Source: CAYLNM01 sp964385045 (GTDB taxonomy: Bacteria > Planctomycetota > Phycisphaerae > Phycisphaerales > SM1A02). Taken from it: a stretch of 24,342 nucleotides of DNA. A model generated the notes under the pieces. It was not told the DNA's origin, did no database searches, and saw only the letters and a list, made by a program, of their open reading frames with translations. Positions 9,045 through 16,233 of the stretch are shown here, piece after piece; within the stretch, counting starts at the first letter, position 1, and each line of letters opens with the position of its first letter. The stretch covers positions 1 through 24,342 of the forward strand of contig CAYLNM010000057.1 of assembly GCA_964385045.1 (NCBI GenBank), read 5' to 3'. Position numbers and translations under genes: made by a program.

Positions 9045-9460
9045 CGGGGGGGTCCGGAGTCGGGTGCGGAAGCGGCGGCGGGATCGGGCGGGGCGGCGGC
9101 GGGGCGGTAGATGGCCTCGCAGCCGGGGGCCTCCGTCACGGCCACCGAGGCCACGCGGACGCCGGGGGGCAGGTCGACCGCGAGCGCGTCGGCGATGTGC
9201 CGGGCCACCGCCTCGGCGGTGGGGTTCACCGCGTCGAAGGGCGGGGTGGCGTTCAGGTCCGCGCTCCGGAACGGCTCGAGGATCGCGTCGAGCGACCGCT
9301 CGAGGGCGTGGAAGTCGCACAGCAGCCCGTCGCGGTCGAGCTCGGGGCCGGCGACGGTCGCCCGCACCCGCCAGTCGTGGCCGTGGACGGGCTCGCGCTC
9401 GCCCGCGATCACGATCGCGTGGGCCGCGCTGAAGACGCGTTGGACGATCAGCTCGTACAT
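9041..9460 (-). CDS. COG0720 pterin synthase (QueD/PTPS family), ExxHGH variant
   Basis: 139-residue tunnelling-fold enzyme acting on 7,8-dihydroneopterin triphosphate. Zinc ligands are visible as FSAAH14 and H26-G-H28, followed by DFHALE (49-54), the NPTAE motif (79-83) and a substrate-anchor Glu in VTEAPGCEAIY (108-118). QueD enzymes carry a catalytic Cys in CxxxHGH; here the stretch is GEREPVHGH (20-28), with Arg at the Cys position and Glu23 giving ExxHGH. That points away from queuosine-type QueD and towards the PTPS-III type (folate side branch), so the name queD is withheld. The start at MYELIVQRVF is chosen because it matches the family N-terminus; the frame runs open to 9640 only as low complexity. 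No good ribosome binding site is seen. It is coupled to ppk by a 4-base overlap. Confidence 0.9.
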   Translation of the reverse strand: MYELIVQRVFSAAHAIVIAGEREPVHGHDWRVRATVAGPELDRDGLLCDFHALERSLDAILEPFRSADLNATPPFDAVNPTAEAVARHIADALAVDLPPGVRVASVAVTEAPGCEAIYRPAAAPPDPAAASAPDSGPPR

Positions 9461-9699
9461 CGGATCGCTATGGTACGGACCCGCCGCGGCGGGCTCCCAC
9501 GGGTCGGCCGGACCCGTGACCGCCGGCGGTCCTCCGGCCGCGGGACGGACGCCTCGGAGGCCTCCGCGGCCGAGCCGGCCCGCCGGCCGGCCGCCCCGCC
9601 GTCGCCGGTTCGCCCCGGCCCCCGCGCCCGTCCGCCGCACCGCCCCGTCCGATCGCCGTCCGATCGCCGTCCGATCTGCGTCCGTTCCCGGAGCCGACC
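9461..9699. other. Divergent intergenic region, pterin synthase / phosphohexomutase
   Basis: 239 bases separating two divergent genes. It must hold the promoters for both, but no clear consensus pair is visible. Structured elements are a perfect 12-bp palindrome at 9555-9566 (CGGAGGCCTCCG) and a run of 11-base direct repeats at 9646-9678 directly upstream of the phosphohexomutase. TACCAT on the - strand (9475-9470) could be a -10 element placing transcription almost at the pterin synthase ATG, but the match is weak. Confidence 0.45.
9646..9678 (+). repeat. Three 11-base tandem repeats before the phosphohexomutase
   Basis: CGTCCGATCGC occurs at 9646-9656 and 9657-9667, then CGTCCGATCTG at 9668-9678, with a decayed fourth copy (CGTCCGTTCCC) at 9679-9689. 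The array ends about 10 bases before the ATG at 9700. An 11-base period is about one helical turn, so the copies face the same side of the DNA. It could be an operator or a leader repeat, or simple slippage. Confidence 0.7.
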
Positions 9700-11223
9700 A
9701 TGACCGCCCCGTCCCCCGACGCCGCCGCGCCCGCGCCGCCCGCCGCCGGCGACGCCGTGCCCGCCGTCGAGCCCTTCGCCCCGGCCCCGCCGGCCGAGGG
9801 CGCCCCGCTCATGCTCTCGGTCTCGGGGGCCCGCGGGATCGTGGGGGCGACCATGACGCCGGCGGTGGCGGCGGACTTCGCGGCCGCGTGGGGCACGATC
9901 GTCCGCGAGCGGGCCGCGTCCGGCGGCGGGGGCCGGGCCGCGTCCGAGCCGCCGCTGGTCGTCCTCGGCCGCGACAGCCGGCCCTCGGGGTCGATGCTCG
10001 CCGACGCCTCCCGCTCCGGCCTCCGGTCGGTCGGATGCCGCGTGCTCGACCTCGGCATCGTCGCCACGCCCACCGCCGGGATCATGGTCGTCGAGCGGGG
10101 GGCGGCGGCCGGCCTCGTCATCACCGCGAGCCACAACCCGGGCCCGTGGAACGGCATCAAGTGCCTCGACGGCCGCGGGGTCGCCCCCTCGCGCCGGGAC
10201 GCCGAGGCCCTGATCGAGGCCTTCGGGGCCCGCCGGGCCGGCTACGCCGCCGTCACCTCGATCCCGGGCGTGGAGCACGACGACACCGGGCACCGGGTGC
10301 ACGTCGACCGCGTGCTGCCGCTGGTGGACGTCGAGGCGATCCGCGCCGCCGCCCCGGCGGTGGTGCTCGACTCGGTGCACGGCGCCGGCGGGCCCGCGGG
10401 GCGCATGCTGCTCGCGGCCCTCGGCTGCCGCACCACCCACCTCGGGGCCGAGCCGCACGGACGCTTCCAGCATCCGCCGGAGCCGATCCGCGAGCATCTC
10501 GGGGAGCTCGGCGAGGCGGTGCGGGCCGCGGGGGCGGTCGTCGGCTTCGCCCAGGACCCCGACGCCGACCGGCTCGCGCTGGTGGACGCGGACGGGACCT
10601 ACGTGGGCGAGGAGTACACGCTCGTCCTCGCCGCCCGTCAGATGCTCGAGCGGCACGGCCGCGGCATCATGGCCGCGAACCTCTCGACCAGCCGGATGAT
10701 CGACGATCTGGCCGCCGCCCGCGGGGCCGGCCCCGTGATCCGCACCGCGGTGGGCGAGGCCAACGTCGCCGACGGCATGCTGCGGGCCGCGGCGGCGGGC
10801 GAGGGCGGCGGCGGCCACCCGCTCGTGGGAGGCGAGGGCAACGGCGGGGTGATCGTGCCCGCGGTGGGCTGGGTCCGGGACTCGATCTCCGCGATGGCCC
10901 TCGTCCTCGACGCCATGGTCTCCAGCGGCGGGACGCTCGCCGAGCTCGTGGCCGAGGTGCCGCGGTACGCGATCGTCAAGGACAAGCTCGACCTCGCCGC
11001 GGTCGGGGGGCGCGACGCGATCCCGCGGATCCTCGACGGCACGCGCGACCTGTGGCCGGACGGCCGCGTGAACGACGCCGACGGCGTCCGGGTCGACGTG
11101 GGCGAGACCTGGGTGCACGTGCGGCCGAGCAACACCGAGCCGATCCTGCGGATCATCGCCGAGGCGGCCGACGAGGCGGCGGCCCGGGCGATGATCGAGC
11201 GCGTGCGGGGGCTGATCGGCTGA
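9700..11223 (+). CDS. Alpha-D-phosphohexomutase (phosphomannomutase/phosphoglucomutase family)
   Basis: 507 residues; interconverts sugar 6-phosphates and 1-phosphates through a phosphoserine. All four family loops are present: ITASHNPGPWNGIK (141-154, catalytic Ser144), the Mg loop DPDADR (286-291), the sugar-recognition loop GEGNGG (378-383) and the phosphate-binding loop RPSNTEP (475-481). The TASHNP form and GEGNGG are closer to bacterial/archaeal PMM/PGM and archaeal GlcN-1-P-type enzymes than to bacterial GlmM, so the sugar (Man, Glc or GlcN) is open. The first 37 residues are Pro/Ala-rich, and an in-frame ATG at 9811 (residue 38) is a serious alternative start; 9700 is kept because GGAG lies about 7 bases upstream. 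It may feed sugar 1-phosphate to the uridylyltransferase at 14744-16162. Confidence 0.93.
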   Translation: MTAPSPDAAAPAPPAAGDAVPAVEPFAPAPPAEGAPLMLSVSGARGIVGATMTPAVAADFAAAWGTIVRERAASGGGGRAASEPPLVVLGRDSRPSGSMLADASRSGLRSVGCRVLDLGIVATPTAGIMVVERGAAAGLVITASHNPGPWNGIKCLDGRGVAPSRRDAEALIEAFGARRAGYAAVTSIPGVEHDDTGHRVHVDRVLPLVDVEAIRAAAPAVVLDSVHGAGGPAGRMLLAALGCRTTHLGAEPHGRFQHPPEPIREHLGELGEAVRAAGAVVGFAQDPDADRLALVDADGTYVGEEYTLVLAARQMLERHGRGIMAANLSTSRMIDDLAAARGAGPVIRTAVGEANVADGMLRAAAAGEGGGGHPLVGGEGNGGVIVPAVGWVRDSISAMALVLDAMVSSGGTLAELVAEVPRYAIVKDKLDLAAVGGRDAIPRILDGTRDLWPDGRVNDADGVRVDVGETWVHVRPSNTEPILRIIAEAADEAAARAMIERVRGLIG

Positions 11224-11257
11224 GGCGGACGGGTCGCGCGCCCGGCCGGGGGGCGGC

Positions 11258-11283
11258 GCCGCGGCGACCACCGCGACCGCGGC
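11258..11283. terminator. Terminator-like hairpin between convergent genes
   Basis: A perfect 7-bp GC stem (11258-11264 with 11277-11283) has a 12-base loop. It lies in the 80 bases between the phosphohexomutase stop and the end of the oppositely oriented Nudix gene. No T-tract on either strand. Surrounding sequence is repetitive (GCGACC and CCGCG motifs), so alternative pairings exist. Confidence 0.4.
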
Positions 11284-11303
11284 GACCGCGGGCCGCTCCG
11301 TGT

Positions 11304-11867
11304 TCAGCGGCCGGCCGCGCCCGCGTCTCCCGGCGCCGCCGCCGCCGGCCGCGACTCCTGCAGCGTCCACGCGAACGGCTCGGTGCGGCAGTCGATGTGC
11401 ACCATGAAGAACCCCCGGCGGTGCCGGCGCACCATCGGCCACATCACCTCGCGGTCGGTGGCGGGAATGTCCAGTTCGGCCACGCGATCGGCCTCGACCC
11501 ACTCCAGCACGCCCTCGTCGAACTCCATCGCCGCGATCTCCTCGTGCCGGATCGGGCGGAGCGACTCGAAGAGGAAGATCAGCCAGTGCGTCTCGTTCTG
11601 GTAGGCGGTCTCGGACACGATGCCCGCGAGGTGCACGTCCTCGTGGGGCAGCCGGATGCCGGCCTCCTCCTCGATCTCGCGGATCGCGCAGTCGTGCGGC
11701 CCCTCGCCGGTGGCCACCTCCAGCTTGCCGCCGATGGGCGAGTACATGCCCGCATTGGGAGCCTTCCGGCGGTGCAGCAGCAGCACGCGGCCCGCCTCGT
11801 CGTAGAGGTAGCAGAGCACGGCGATCCGGTAGGGGATGTCGCCGTCGTGGACGGGGGGCGTGGCCAT
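11304..11867 (-). CDS. Nudix hydrolase
   Basis: 187 residues. The Nudix box runs at 46-71, with GGKLE (46-50), then REIEEEAGI (63-71) holding the metal-binding glutamates. The loop between them has two extra residues (VATGEGPHDC), so the first half is Gx7E rather than Gx5E; the REUxEExGU half is intact. The N-terminal strand RIAVLCYLYDEAGRVLLLHR (14-33) and SPIGG before the box are typical of (8-oxo)dNTP or NDP-sugar type Nudix enzymes, but the substrate cannot be read from sequence. The start MATPPVHDGD is chosen at the edge of the conserved domain; further upstream the frame is low complexity. It is the last gene of the pdxJ-dapA-Nudix series, 146 bases after dapA with a hairpin between. 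Confidence 0.93.
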   Translation of the reverse strand: MATPPVHDGDIPYRIAVLCYLYDEAGRVLLLHRRKAPNAGMYSPIGGKLEVATGEGPHDCAIREIEEEAGIRLPHEDVHLAGIVSETAYQNETHWLIFLFESLRPIRHEEIAAMEFDEGVLEWVEADRVAELDIPATDREVMWPMVRRHRRGFFMVHIDCRTEPFAWTLQESRPAAAAPGDAGAAGR

Positions 11868-11973
11868 CGGGCGGAGTCCGGCGGTCGGGGGACGCACGGC
11901 GGCGGGCGCGGGGACGGCGCCGGCGCCGCGATCGGCGGGGAGCGGGGGACCCGGCCGCGGGTTCGCCTCCGGG

Positions 11974-11996
11974 CCCCCCGGCGTTGATCCGGGGGG
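11974..11996 (-). terminator. Stem-loop just after dapA
   Basis: A perfect 8-bp stem (11974-11981 with 11989-11996) of six G-C pairs plus two more encloses a 7-base loop. It starts 17 bases after the dapA stop on the - strand. No T-tract follows. It is likely a 3'-end or partial terminator structure that could reduce read-through into the Nudix gene. Confidence 0.5.
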
Positions 11997-12013
11997 GGCG
12001 GCGAGGCGGGACG

Positions 12014-12937
12014 TCAGCCCAGGGCGGCCGAGGTCGAGGCGGGCGTGGCCGCCGAGTCCTCGGCGGCGGGGTCCACGAGGGCGGCGATCATAGCCGTCGC
12101 CTCGAAGTCCAGCGGGACCAGCGGCGGCCGGACGGCCCCGGTGTCGCGGCCGAGGCGGGCGAGGGCGGTCTTCACCGGCACCGGGTTCGGGCCGAGGGTG
12201 AGGAGGGCCCGGGCGAGGGGCAGCAGCTCGGCGTGGAGGGTGCGGGCCTCGTCGAGGCGGCCGTCCCGCATGAGGGCGACGAGACGGGCCACGCGGCCGG
12301 GCTCGAGGTTCCCGAGCACCGAGACCACGCCCCCGCCGCCGAGGGCCATCAGCGGCAGCGTCATCGGGTCGTCCCCCGAGAGCACCTCGAGGTCGGTCTC
12401 GACCAGGACGCGGATCGCGGTGTCGAGTCCGCCGGTGGCGTCCTTGATCGCGACGATCCGCGGATGGGCCGCGAGCTCGTGGATCGTGTCCATCGCCAGG
12501 CGCACTCCGGTGCGGCCGGGGATGTCGTAGAGGACGACCGGGATGTCGGCCGCGTCCGCCACCGCCTCGAAGTGGCGGCGGAGGCCCTCCTGGGACGGCC
12601 GGTTGTAGTAGGGACAGACGTGCAGGGCCGCGTCGGCCCCGAGGTCCGCGGCCCGCCGGTGCTGGTTGATCGCGCTGCGGGTGTCGTAGGAGCCGGCCCC
12701 GACCATGGTGCGGATGCCGGCGGTGCGGGCGGCCTCGATCGTCCGGGCGACGATCGTCTCCCACTCGTCCCGGGCGAGGGTCGGCGTCTCGCCCGTCGTG
12801 CCGCACGGCACCACGCCGCTCACGCCGGCGACGGCCTGGGCCCGGACGTTGGCCTCGATCCGGCCGAGGTCGACGGTGAGCCCGTCCTCGGAGAAGGGGG
12901 TGACGAGGGCGGTCCATGCTCCGGCGAGGCTGGTCAT
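12014..12937 (-). CDS. dapA: 4-hydroxy-tetrahydrodipicolinate synthase
   Basis: 307 residues. It condenses pyruvate with aspartate semialdehyde, the first committed step of lysine and diaminopimelate (peptidoglycan) synthesis. It is a TIM barrel with a Schiff-base Lys165 in IVAIKDATG (161-169), Tyr137 in VVLYDIPGRTGV (134-145), Arg142 and the GTTGE loop (46-50). These align with E. coli Lys161, Tyr133, Arg138 and Thr44. PYYNRPSQEGL (109-119) is also family-typical. The ATG is preceded by a strong GGAGGGG site. The last about 20 residues are an Ala/Ser/Thr-rich tail. It follows pdxJ by 85 bases with a strong hairpin between, so cotranscription may be partial. Confidence 0.95.
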   Translation of the reverse strand: MTSLAGAWTALVTPFSEDGLTVDLGRIEANVRAQAVAGVSGVVPCGTTGETPTLARDEWETIVARTIEAARTAGIRTMVGAGSYDTRSAINQHRRAADLGADAALHVCPYYNRPSQEGLRRHFEAVADAADIPVVLYDIPGRTGVRLAMDTIHELAAHPRIVAIKDATGGLDTAIRVLVETDLEVLSGDDPMTLPLMALGGGGVVSVLGNLEPGRVARLVALMRDGRLDEARTLHAELLPLARALLTLGPNPVPVKTALARLGRDTGAVRPPLVPLDFEATAMIAALVDPAAEDSAATPASTSAALG

Positions 12938-12977
12938 CGGGGTCCCCTCCGTGGGAACGTGGGGCCGGGAGGCGAGC

Positions 12978-13008
12978 GGCCGGCCCGCCGTCGCGGCGGA
13001 CGCCGGCC
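12978..13008 (-). terminator. Strong stem-loop between pdxJ and dapA
   Basis: A 13-bp stem (12978-12984 with 13002-13008, and 12985-12990 with 12994-12999) has a 2-base bulge (13000-13001) and a 3-base loop. It begins 14 bases after the pdxJ stop on the - strand and ends before the dapA ribosome binding site. No T-tract. It fits a pdxJ terminator or attenuator; dapA would then need read-through or its own promoter, which is not obvious in the remaining 40 bases. Confidence 0.55.
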
Positions 13009-13022
13009 CCGCGCGCCGCGGC

Positions 13023-13802
13023 TCAGGTGCCGGGACCGGTGCGTCCCGCCTCCGACCGCAGGGCCGCGTCCCGCATGAGCGTCTTCATCTCGCGGACGGC
13101 GTCGCGCATTCCGATCAGCACCGCCCGCGACACGATCGAGTGGCCGATGTGCAGCTCGGCCACGCCCGGCAGGGCGGCGACCGGCTGCACGTTGAAGTAG
13201 CTGAGGGCGTGGCCGGCGTTGAACCGCAGGCCGGCCTCCCGCACGAGCCGTCCGGTCTCGCGGACCTTCTCCAGCTCCGCCGCCGCCGCGGGGTGCAGGG
13301 CGTCGCGGCCGTGGGCGTGGAACGCGTGGGCGTAGGGCCCGGTGTGCACCTCGCAGATCGCGAAGCCGCACGCGGCCGCCGCCTCGACCTGCCGGGGGTC
13401 GGCGTCGATGAACGCGCTGACGAGCATGCCCGCGTCCGCGAGACGGGCGGCCACGTCGCGAAGCCGGTCCCGCTGGGACGCCACGTCGAGTCCGCCCTCG
13501 GTGGTGATCTCGTGGCGGCCCTCCGGCACCAGCATCGCGGTGTGCGGCGACAGCCGGCACGCGATCCCGACCATCTCGTCGGTGGCCGCCATCTCGAGGT
13601 TGAGCTTCACGTGGACCGACTCGGCGAGCCGCTCCACGTCGCGGTCCTGGATGTGCCGGCGGTCCTCGCGGAGGTGGACCGTGATCCCGTCGGCGCCGCC
13701 CAGGTGAGCCTCGGCCGCGGCCCAGACCGGGTCGGGCTCCCAGGTCCGGCGGGCCTGCCGGATCGTCGCCACGTGGTCGATGTTGACCCCGAGCTGGATC
13801 AC
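13023..13802 (-). CDS. pdxJ: Pyridoxine 5'-phosphate synthase
   Basis: 259 residues. It joins 1-deoxyxylulose 5-phosphate and 3-amino-2-oxopropyl phosphate in the DXP-dependent route to vitamin B6. Conserved blocks follow the E. coli order: GVNIDHVATIRQAR (5-18), DGITVHLREDRRHI, NLEMA, the EITTEGGLD segment, SAFIDAD, EVHTGPYA, NAGHALSYFNV and ELHIGHSIVSRAV. The only sensible start is the GTG at 13802-13800, three residues before LGVNIDHV. No Shine-Dalgarno is visible, and a weak promoter candidate lies so close that the message could be leaderless. It is the first gene of the leftward set with dapA and the Nudix gene, divergent from the PhoU-like gene. Confidence 0.97.
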   Translation of the reverse strand: MIQLGVNIDHVATIRQARRTWEPDPVWAAAEAHLGGADGITVHLREDRRHIQDRDVERLAESVHVKLNLEMAATDEMVGIACRLSPHTAMLVPEGRHEITTEGGLDVASQRDRLRDVAARLADAGMLVSAFIDADPRQVEAAAACGFAICEVHTGPYAHAFHAHGRDALHPAAAAELEKVRETGRLVREAGLRFNAGHALSYFNVQPVAALPGVAELHIGHSIVSRAVLIGMRDAVREMKTLMRDAALRSEAGRTGPGT

Positions 13803-13808
13803 GGCGGC

Positions 13809-13837
13809 AGCGTACGCGCGGGGGATCGGGGGCACAA
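13809..13837 (-). promoter_or_regulatory. Weak candidate promoter for pdxJ
   Basis: On the - strand TTGTGC (13837-13832) and TACGCT (13814-13809) are separated by 17 bases. Each hexamer matches the sigma-70 consensus at only three of six positions. The inferred start of transcription would fall at or next to the GTG at 13802, which agrees with the missing Shine-Dalgarno and a leaderless message. In such GC-rich DNA this may be chance. Confidence 0.2.
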
Positions 13838-13958
13838 CCGGCGCGGTCGGCGGCCGGCGGTCGGCGGCCACGGCGCGGCGCCGTCCGCGGCCGCGGCGGC
13901 TCGCGGCTCCCGGACCGCCCGGCCGCCCGCCCGCCCCGGGGCGGCGCGGTTCGGCGGG

Positions 13959-13964
13959 TATAGT
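13959..13964 (+). promoter_or_regulatory. Candidate -10 element for the PhoU-like gene
   Basis: TATAGT stands out in GC-rich surroundings, matches five of six TATAAT positions and would start transcription near 13971, leaving a leader of about 54 bases before the ATG at 14025. No recognisable -35 lies 16-18 bases upstream. The rest of the 222-base gap to pdxJ (13803-14024) shows nothing else clear. Confidence 0.35.
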
Positions 13965-14024
13965 GGATCGTCGGTCGACCGCGGTGCGACCACGCGTCCG
14001 CCGCCCCCCGCCCGGGAGCCCCCG

Positions 14025-14747
14025 ATGGCCGAGTTCCAGGCCCGCCTCGACGAGCTGCGCACCCGCATCACCGCCCAGAGCGAGCGGGTGTACGACCTCC
14101 TGCTGCGGGCGGTGGACGTGGCGTTCGACCTCGATCCCGACCGGGCCCGCGGGCTCGCGGGCGAGGACGCGGCGATCGACCTCGAGGACGTCGAGATCGA
14201 GCGGGCGTGCGTGTCCACGCTCACCCTGCACGAGTCCGACGAGTACCGCGTCCGGGCGGTGGTCGCGATCGTCAAGATCAACAACGAGCTCGAGCGGATC
14301 GCCGACTGCGCCGTCAACATCGCGAGCGTGGTCGAGGAGTACGGCGACGACTTCAGCGAGCGGCCGCCGGCCACCTTCCGGGTCATGGCCAACAGCGTGA
14401 TCGGCATCGTGCGCGACACGAGCCGGGTGCTCTCGGAGCTCAACGTCGACCTCGCCCAGCAGGTCCTCGGCTTCGACGAGACGGTGACGAACTTCAAGGA
14501 CGAGATCGGCCTCGACGCCGAGAAGCAGGTGGCGGAGGGGTCCTTCAGCGTCTCCTTCGCCTTCCGTCTGCGGACGATCGTCGCCCAGCTCGAGCGGGCG
14601 GCGGACCACGCGACGAACATCTGCGAGCAGGTGATCTACCTTCAGTCGGGCAAGACGGTGGTCCACCGGAGCGGCAAGTGGTCGGCTCCGTCGCTGCCGA
14701 ACGGCCCCAGCGCGGGCCACGGGTCGGAGGCGGGGAGCGGATCGTGA
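14025..14747 (+). CDS. PhoU-domain protein
   Basis: 240 residues, all-helical, with two PhoU repeats. Each has the metal-cluster motif: NNELERIADCAVNIA (86-100, ExxxD at 90/94) and AQLERAADHATNICE (187-201, ExxxD at 190/194). PhoU proteins bind Fe/Zn clusters and restrain the Pst phosphate transporter and PhoR signalling at the membrane; others pair with Na/phosphate cotransporters. No pst or phoBR gene is in the window. The C-terminal 30 residues are a Ser/Gly-rich tail. The ATG at 14025 follows GGGAG. Its TGA overlaps the GTG of the uridylyltransferase gene (GTGA), so the two are translationally coupled. Whether it acts as a true PhoU or as a stand-alone regulator is open. Confidence 0.9.
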   Translation: MAEFQARLDELRTRITAQSERVYDLLLRAVDVAFDLDPDRARGLAGEDAAIDLEDVEIERACVSTLTLHESDEYRVRAVVAIVKINNELERIADCAVNIASVVEEYGDDFSERPPATFRVMANSVIGIVRDTSRVLSELNVDLAQQVLGFDETVTNFKDEIGLDAEKQVAEGSFSVSFAFRLRTIVAQLERAADHATNICEQVIYLQSGKTVVHRSGKWSAPSLPNGPSAGHGSEAGSGS

Positions 14748-16162
14748 CGGTGACCGAGTCGGACGTTCGGGCGCGGCTGGAGGAGGCCGGGCAGTCGCAT
14801 CTCCTGCGGTTCGCGGGCGAGCTGGACGAGGCGTCGCGCCGGCGGCTGCTCGAGCAGGTGGCGGAGCTCGACTTCGACCTGCTGCGCTCGCTGCGGGACG
14901 GCACCGGCCCGGTCCTCGAGTCCGCCGCGGTGCCCGCGGACCTCGAGCCGCCGGCCATCGTGGGGCGGGACGACGCGGACGCCCGGGCCGCGGCCCGCAC
15001 CGAGGGCGAGGCGCTGATCCGGGCGGGCAGGGTCGCCGCGTTCACGGTCGCCGGCGGGCAGGGCACGCGGCTCGGATGGCGGGGGCCCAAGGGCACCTAC
15101 CCGGCCTCGCCGGTGACCGGCAAGCCGCTGTTCCGGCTCTTCGCCGAGCAGATCCGGGCCACGCAGGACCGCTACGGCGTCGTGATCCCCTGGTACATCA
15201 TGACCAGCCCGATCAACGACGCGGACACGCGGGCGTTCCTCGCCGACAACAACTGCTTCGGGCTCGAGCGGCGACACATCTTCATGTTCCCGCAGGGCGT
15301 GATGCCCTCGGTCGACGACGACGGTCGGGTGCTGCTCGCGGCGAAGGACGCGGTCGCCGTCAATCCCGACGGCCACGGCGGCTCGCTGCGGGCCCTGCGG
15401 GCGAGCGGGGCCCTCGACGACATGCGGGCCCGGGGCGTCGAGCAGATCAGCTACTTCCAGGTCGACAACCCGAACGTGCGGGCGATCGACCCGACGTTCC
15501 TCGGGCTGCACGTCGCGCACGCGGGCTCATCGGGCGAGATGAGCAGCAAGATCGTCCGCAAGACCGACCCGGGGGAGAAGGTCGGCGTCTTCGCCCGGTC
15601 CGGCGGACGGACGATGGTGGTGGAGTACAGCGACCTGCCGGCCGAGCTCGCCGAGGCGCGGGACGCGGACGGATCGCTGCGCTTCGACGGCGGCTCGATC
15701 GCGATCCACGTGCTGTCGGCCGACTTCGTCGAGCGGCTCACGAGCGGGGAGGGCGAGCAGCTGCCGTTCCACCGCGCCCGCAAGAAGGTCCCGCACGTGG
15801 ACCTCGAGACCGGCGAGCCGGTGGAGCCGTCCGAGCCCAACGCCACCAAGTACGAGCTCTTCGTCTTCGACGCGATCCCCCTCGCCGAGCGATCGCTCGT
15901 GGTCGAGACCGACCGCGTCGAGGAGTTCGCGCCGATCAAGAACGCCGAGGGCGCCGACAGTCCGGCGACGAGCCACCGCCTGCAGAGCGAGCGGGCGGCC
16001 CGCTGGCTCGAGGCCCGCGGCGTGCAGGTGCCGCGCCGGGCCGACGGCTCGGTGGACGCGGAGCTGGAGATCGGGCCGCTCACGGCGACGGAGCCGGACG
16101 AGCTGCCCGACGAGCTCGTCGCCGCCCTGCGGGTGGCGCCGGGCGACGCCGTCGTGGTCTGA
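14744..16162 (+). CDS. UTP:sugar-1-phosphate uridylyltransferase, UAP1/UDPGP family
   Basis: 472 residues; transfers UMP from UTP to a sugar 1-phosphate. The Rossmann-like start has FTVAGGQGTRLGWRGPKGTY (100-119): the GGxGTRLG nucleotide loop and GPKG. Then come PWYIMTS (149-155), NPDGHGG (207-213), YFQVDNPNVR (237-246), GSIAIHV (317-323), KYELFVFDAIP (369-379) and EEFAPIKNA (393-401). This set resembles eukaryotic UDP-GlcNAc pyrophosphorylase (UAP1/AGX) rather than bacterial GlmU or GalU, so UDP-HexNAc synthesis is the first guess and UDP-Glc the alternative. A helical N-terminal segment of about 90 residues precedes the catalytic part, as in the eukaryotic enzymes. The GTG start overlaps the PhoU-like stop by 4 bases, with GGGAG upstream. 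Confidence 0.91.
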   Translation: MTVTESDVRARLEEAGQSHLLRFAGELDEASRRRLLEQVAELDFDLLRSLRDGTGPVLESAAVPADLEPPAIVGRDDADARAAARTEGEALIRAGRVAAFTVAGGQGTRLGWRGPKGTYPASPVTGKPLFRLFAEQIRATQDRYGVVIPWYIMTSPINDADTRAFLADNNCFGLERRHIFMFPQGVMPSVDDDGRVLLAAKDAVAVNPDGHGGSLRALRASGALDDMRARGVEQISYFQVDNPNVRAIDPTFLGLHVAHAGSSGEMSSKIVRKTDPGEKVGVFARSGGRTMVVEYSDLPAELAEARDADGSLRFDGGSIAIHVLSADFVERLTSGEGEQLPFHRARKKVPHVDLETGEPVEPSEPNATKYELFVFDAIPLAERSLVVETDRVEEFAPIKNAEGADSPATSHRLQSERAARWLEARGVQVPRRADGSVDAELEIGPLTATEPDELPDELVAALRVAPGDAVVV

Positions 16163-16233
16163 TCGCTCCGGCGGTCCCGGCGGTCCCGGCTGCGTCCGTT
16201 CGGTGGCGACGGCTCGGCCGCGCGTCCAAAAGT

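Noticed and set aside
6702..9110. 802-residue + strand frame opposite ppk
   Set aside because: Antisense to a complete, motif-rich polyphosphate kinase; composition artefact.
9461..9640. Longer N-terminus for the pterin synthase
   Set aside because: The added 60 residues are Gly/Arg/Pro low complexity and run into the divergent promoter region; the family starts at MYELIVQRVF.
14744..16162. GlmU or GalU
   Set aside because: No GlmU left-handed beta-helix domain; motifs fit the UAP1/UDPGP family instead.
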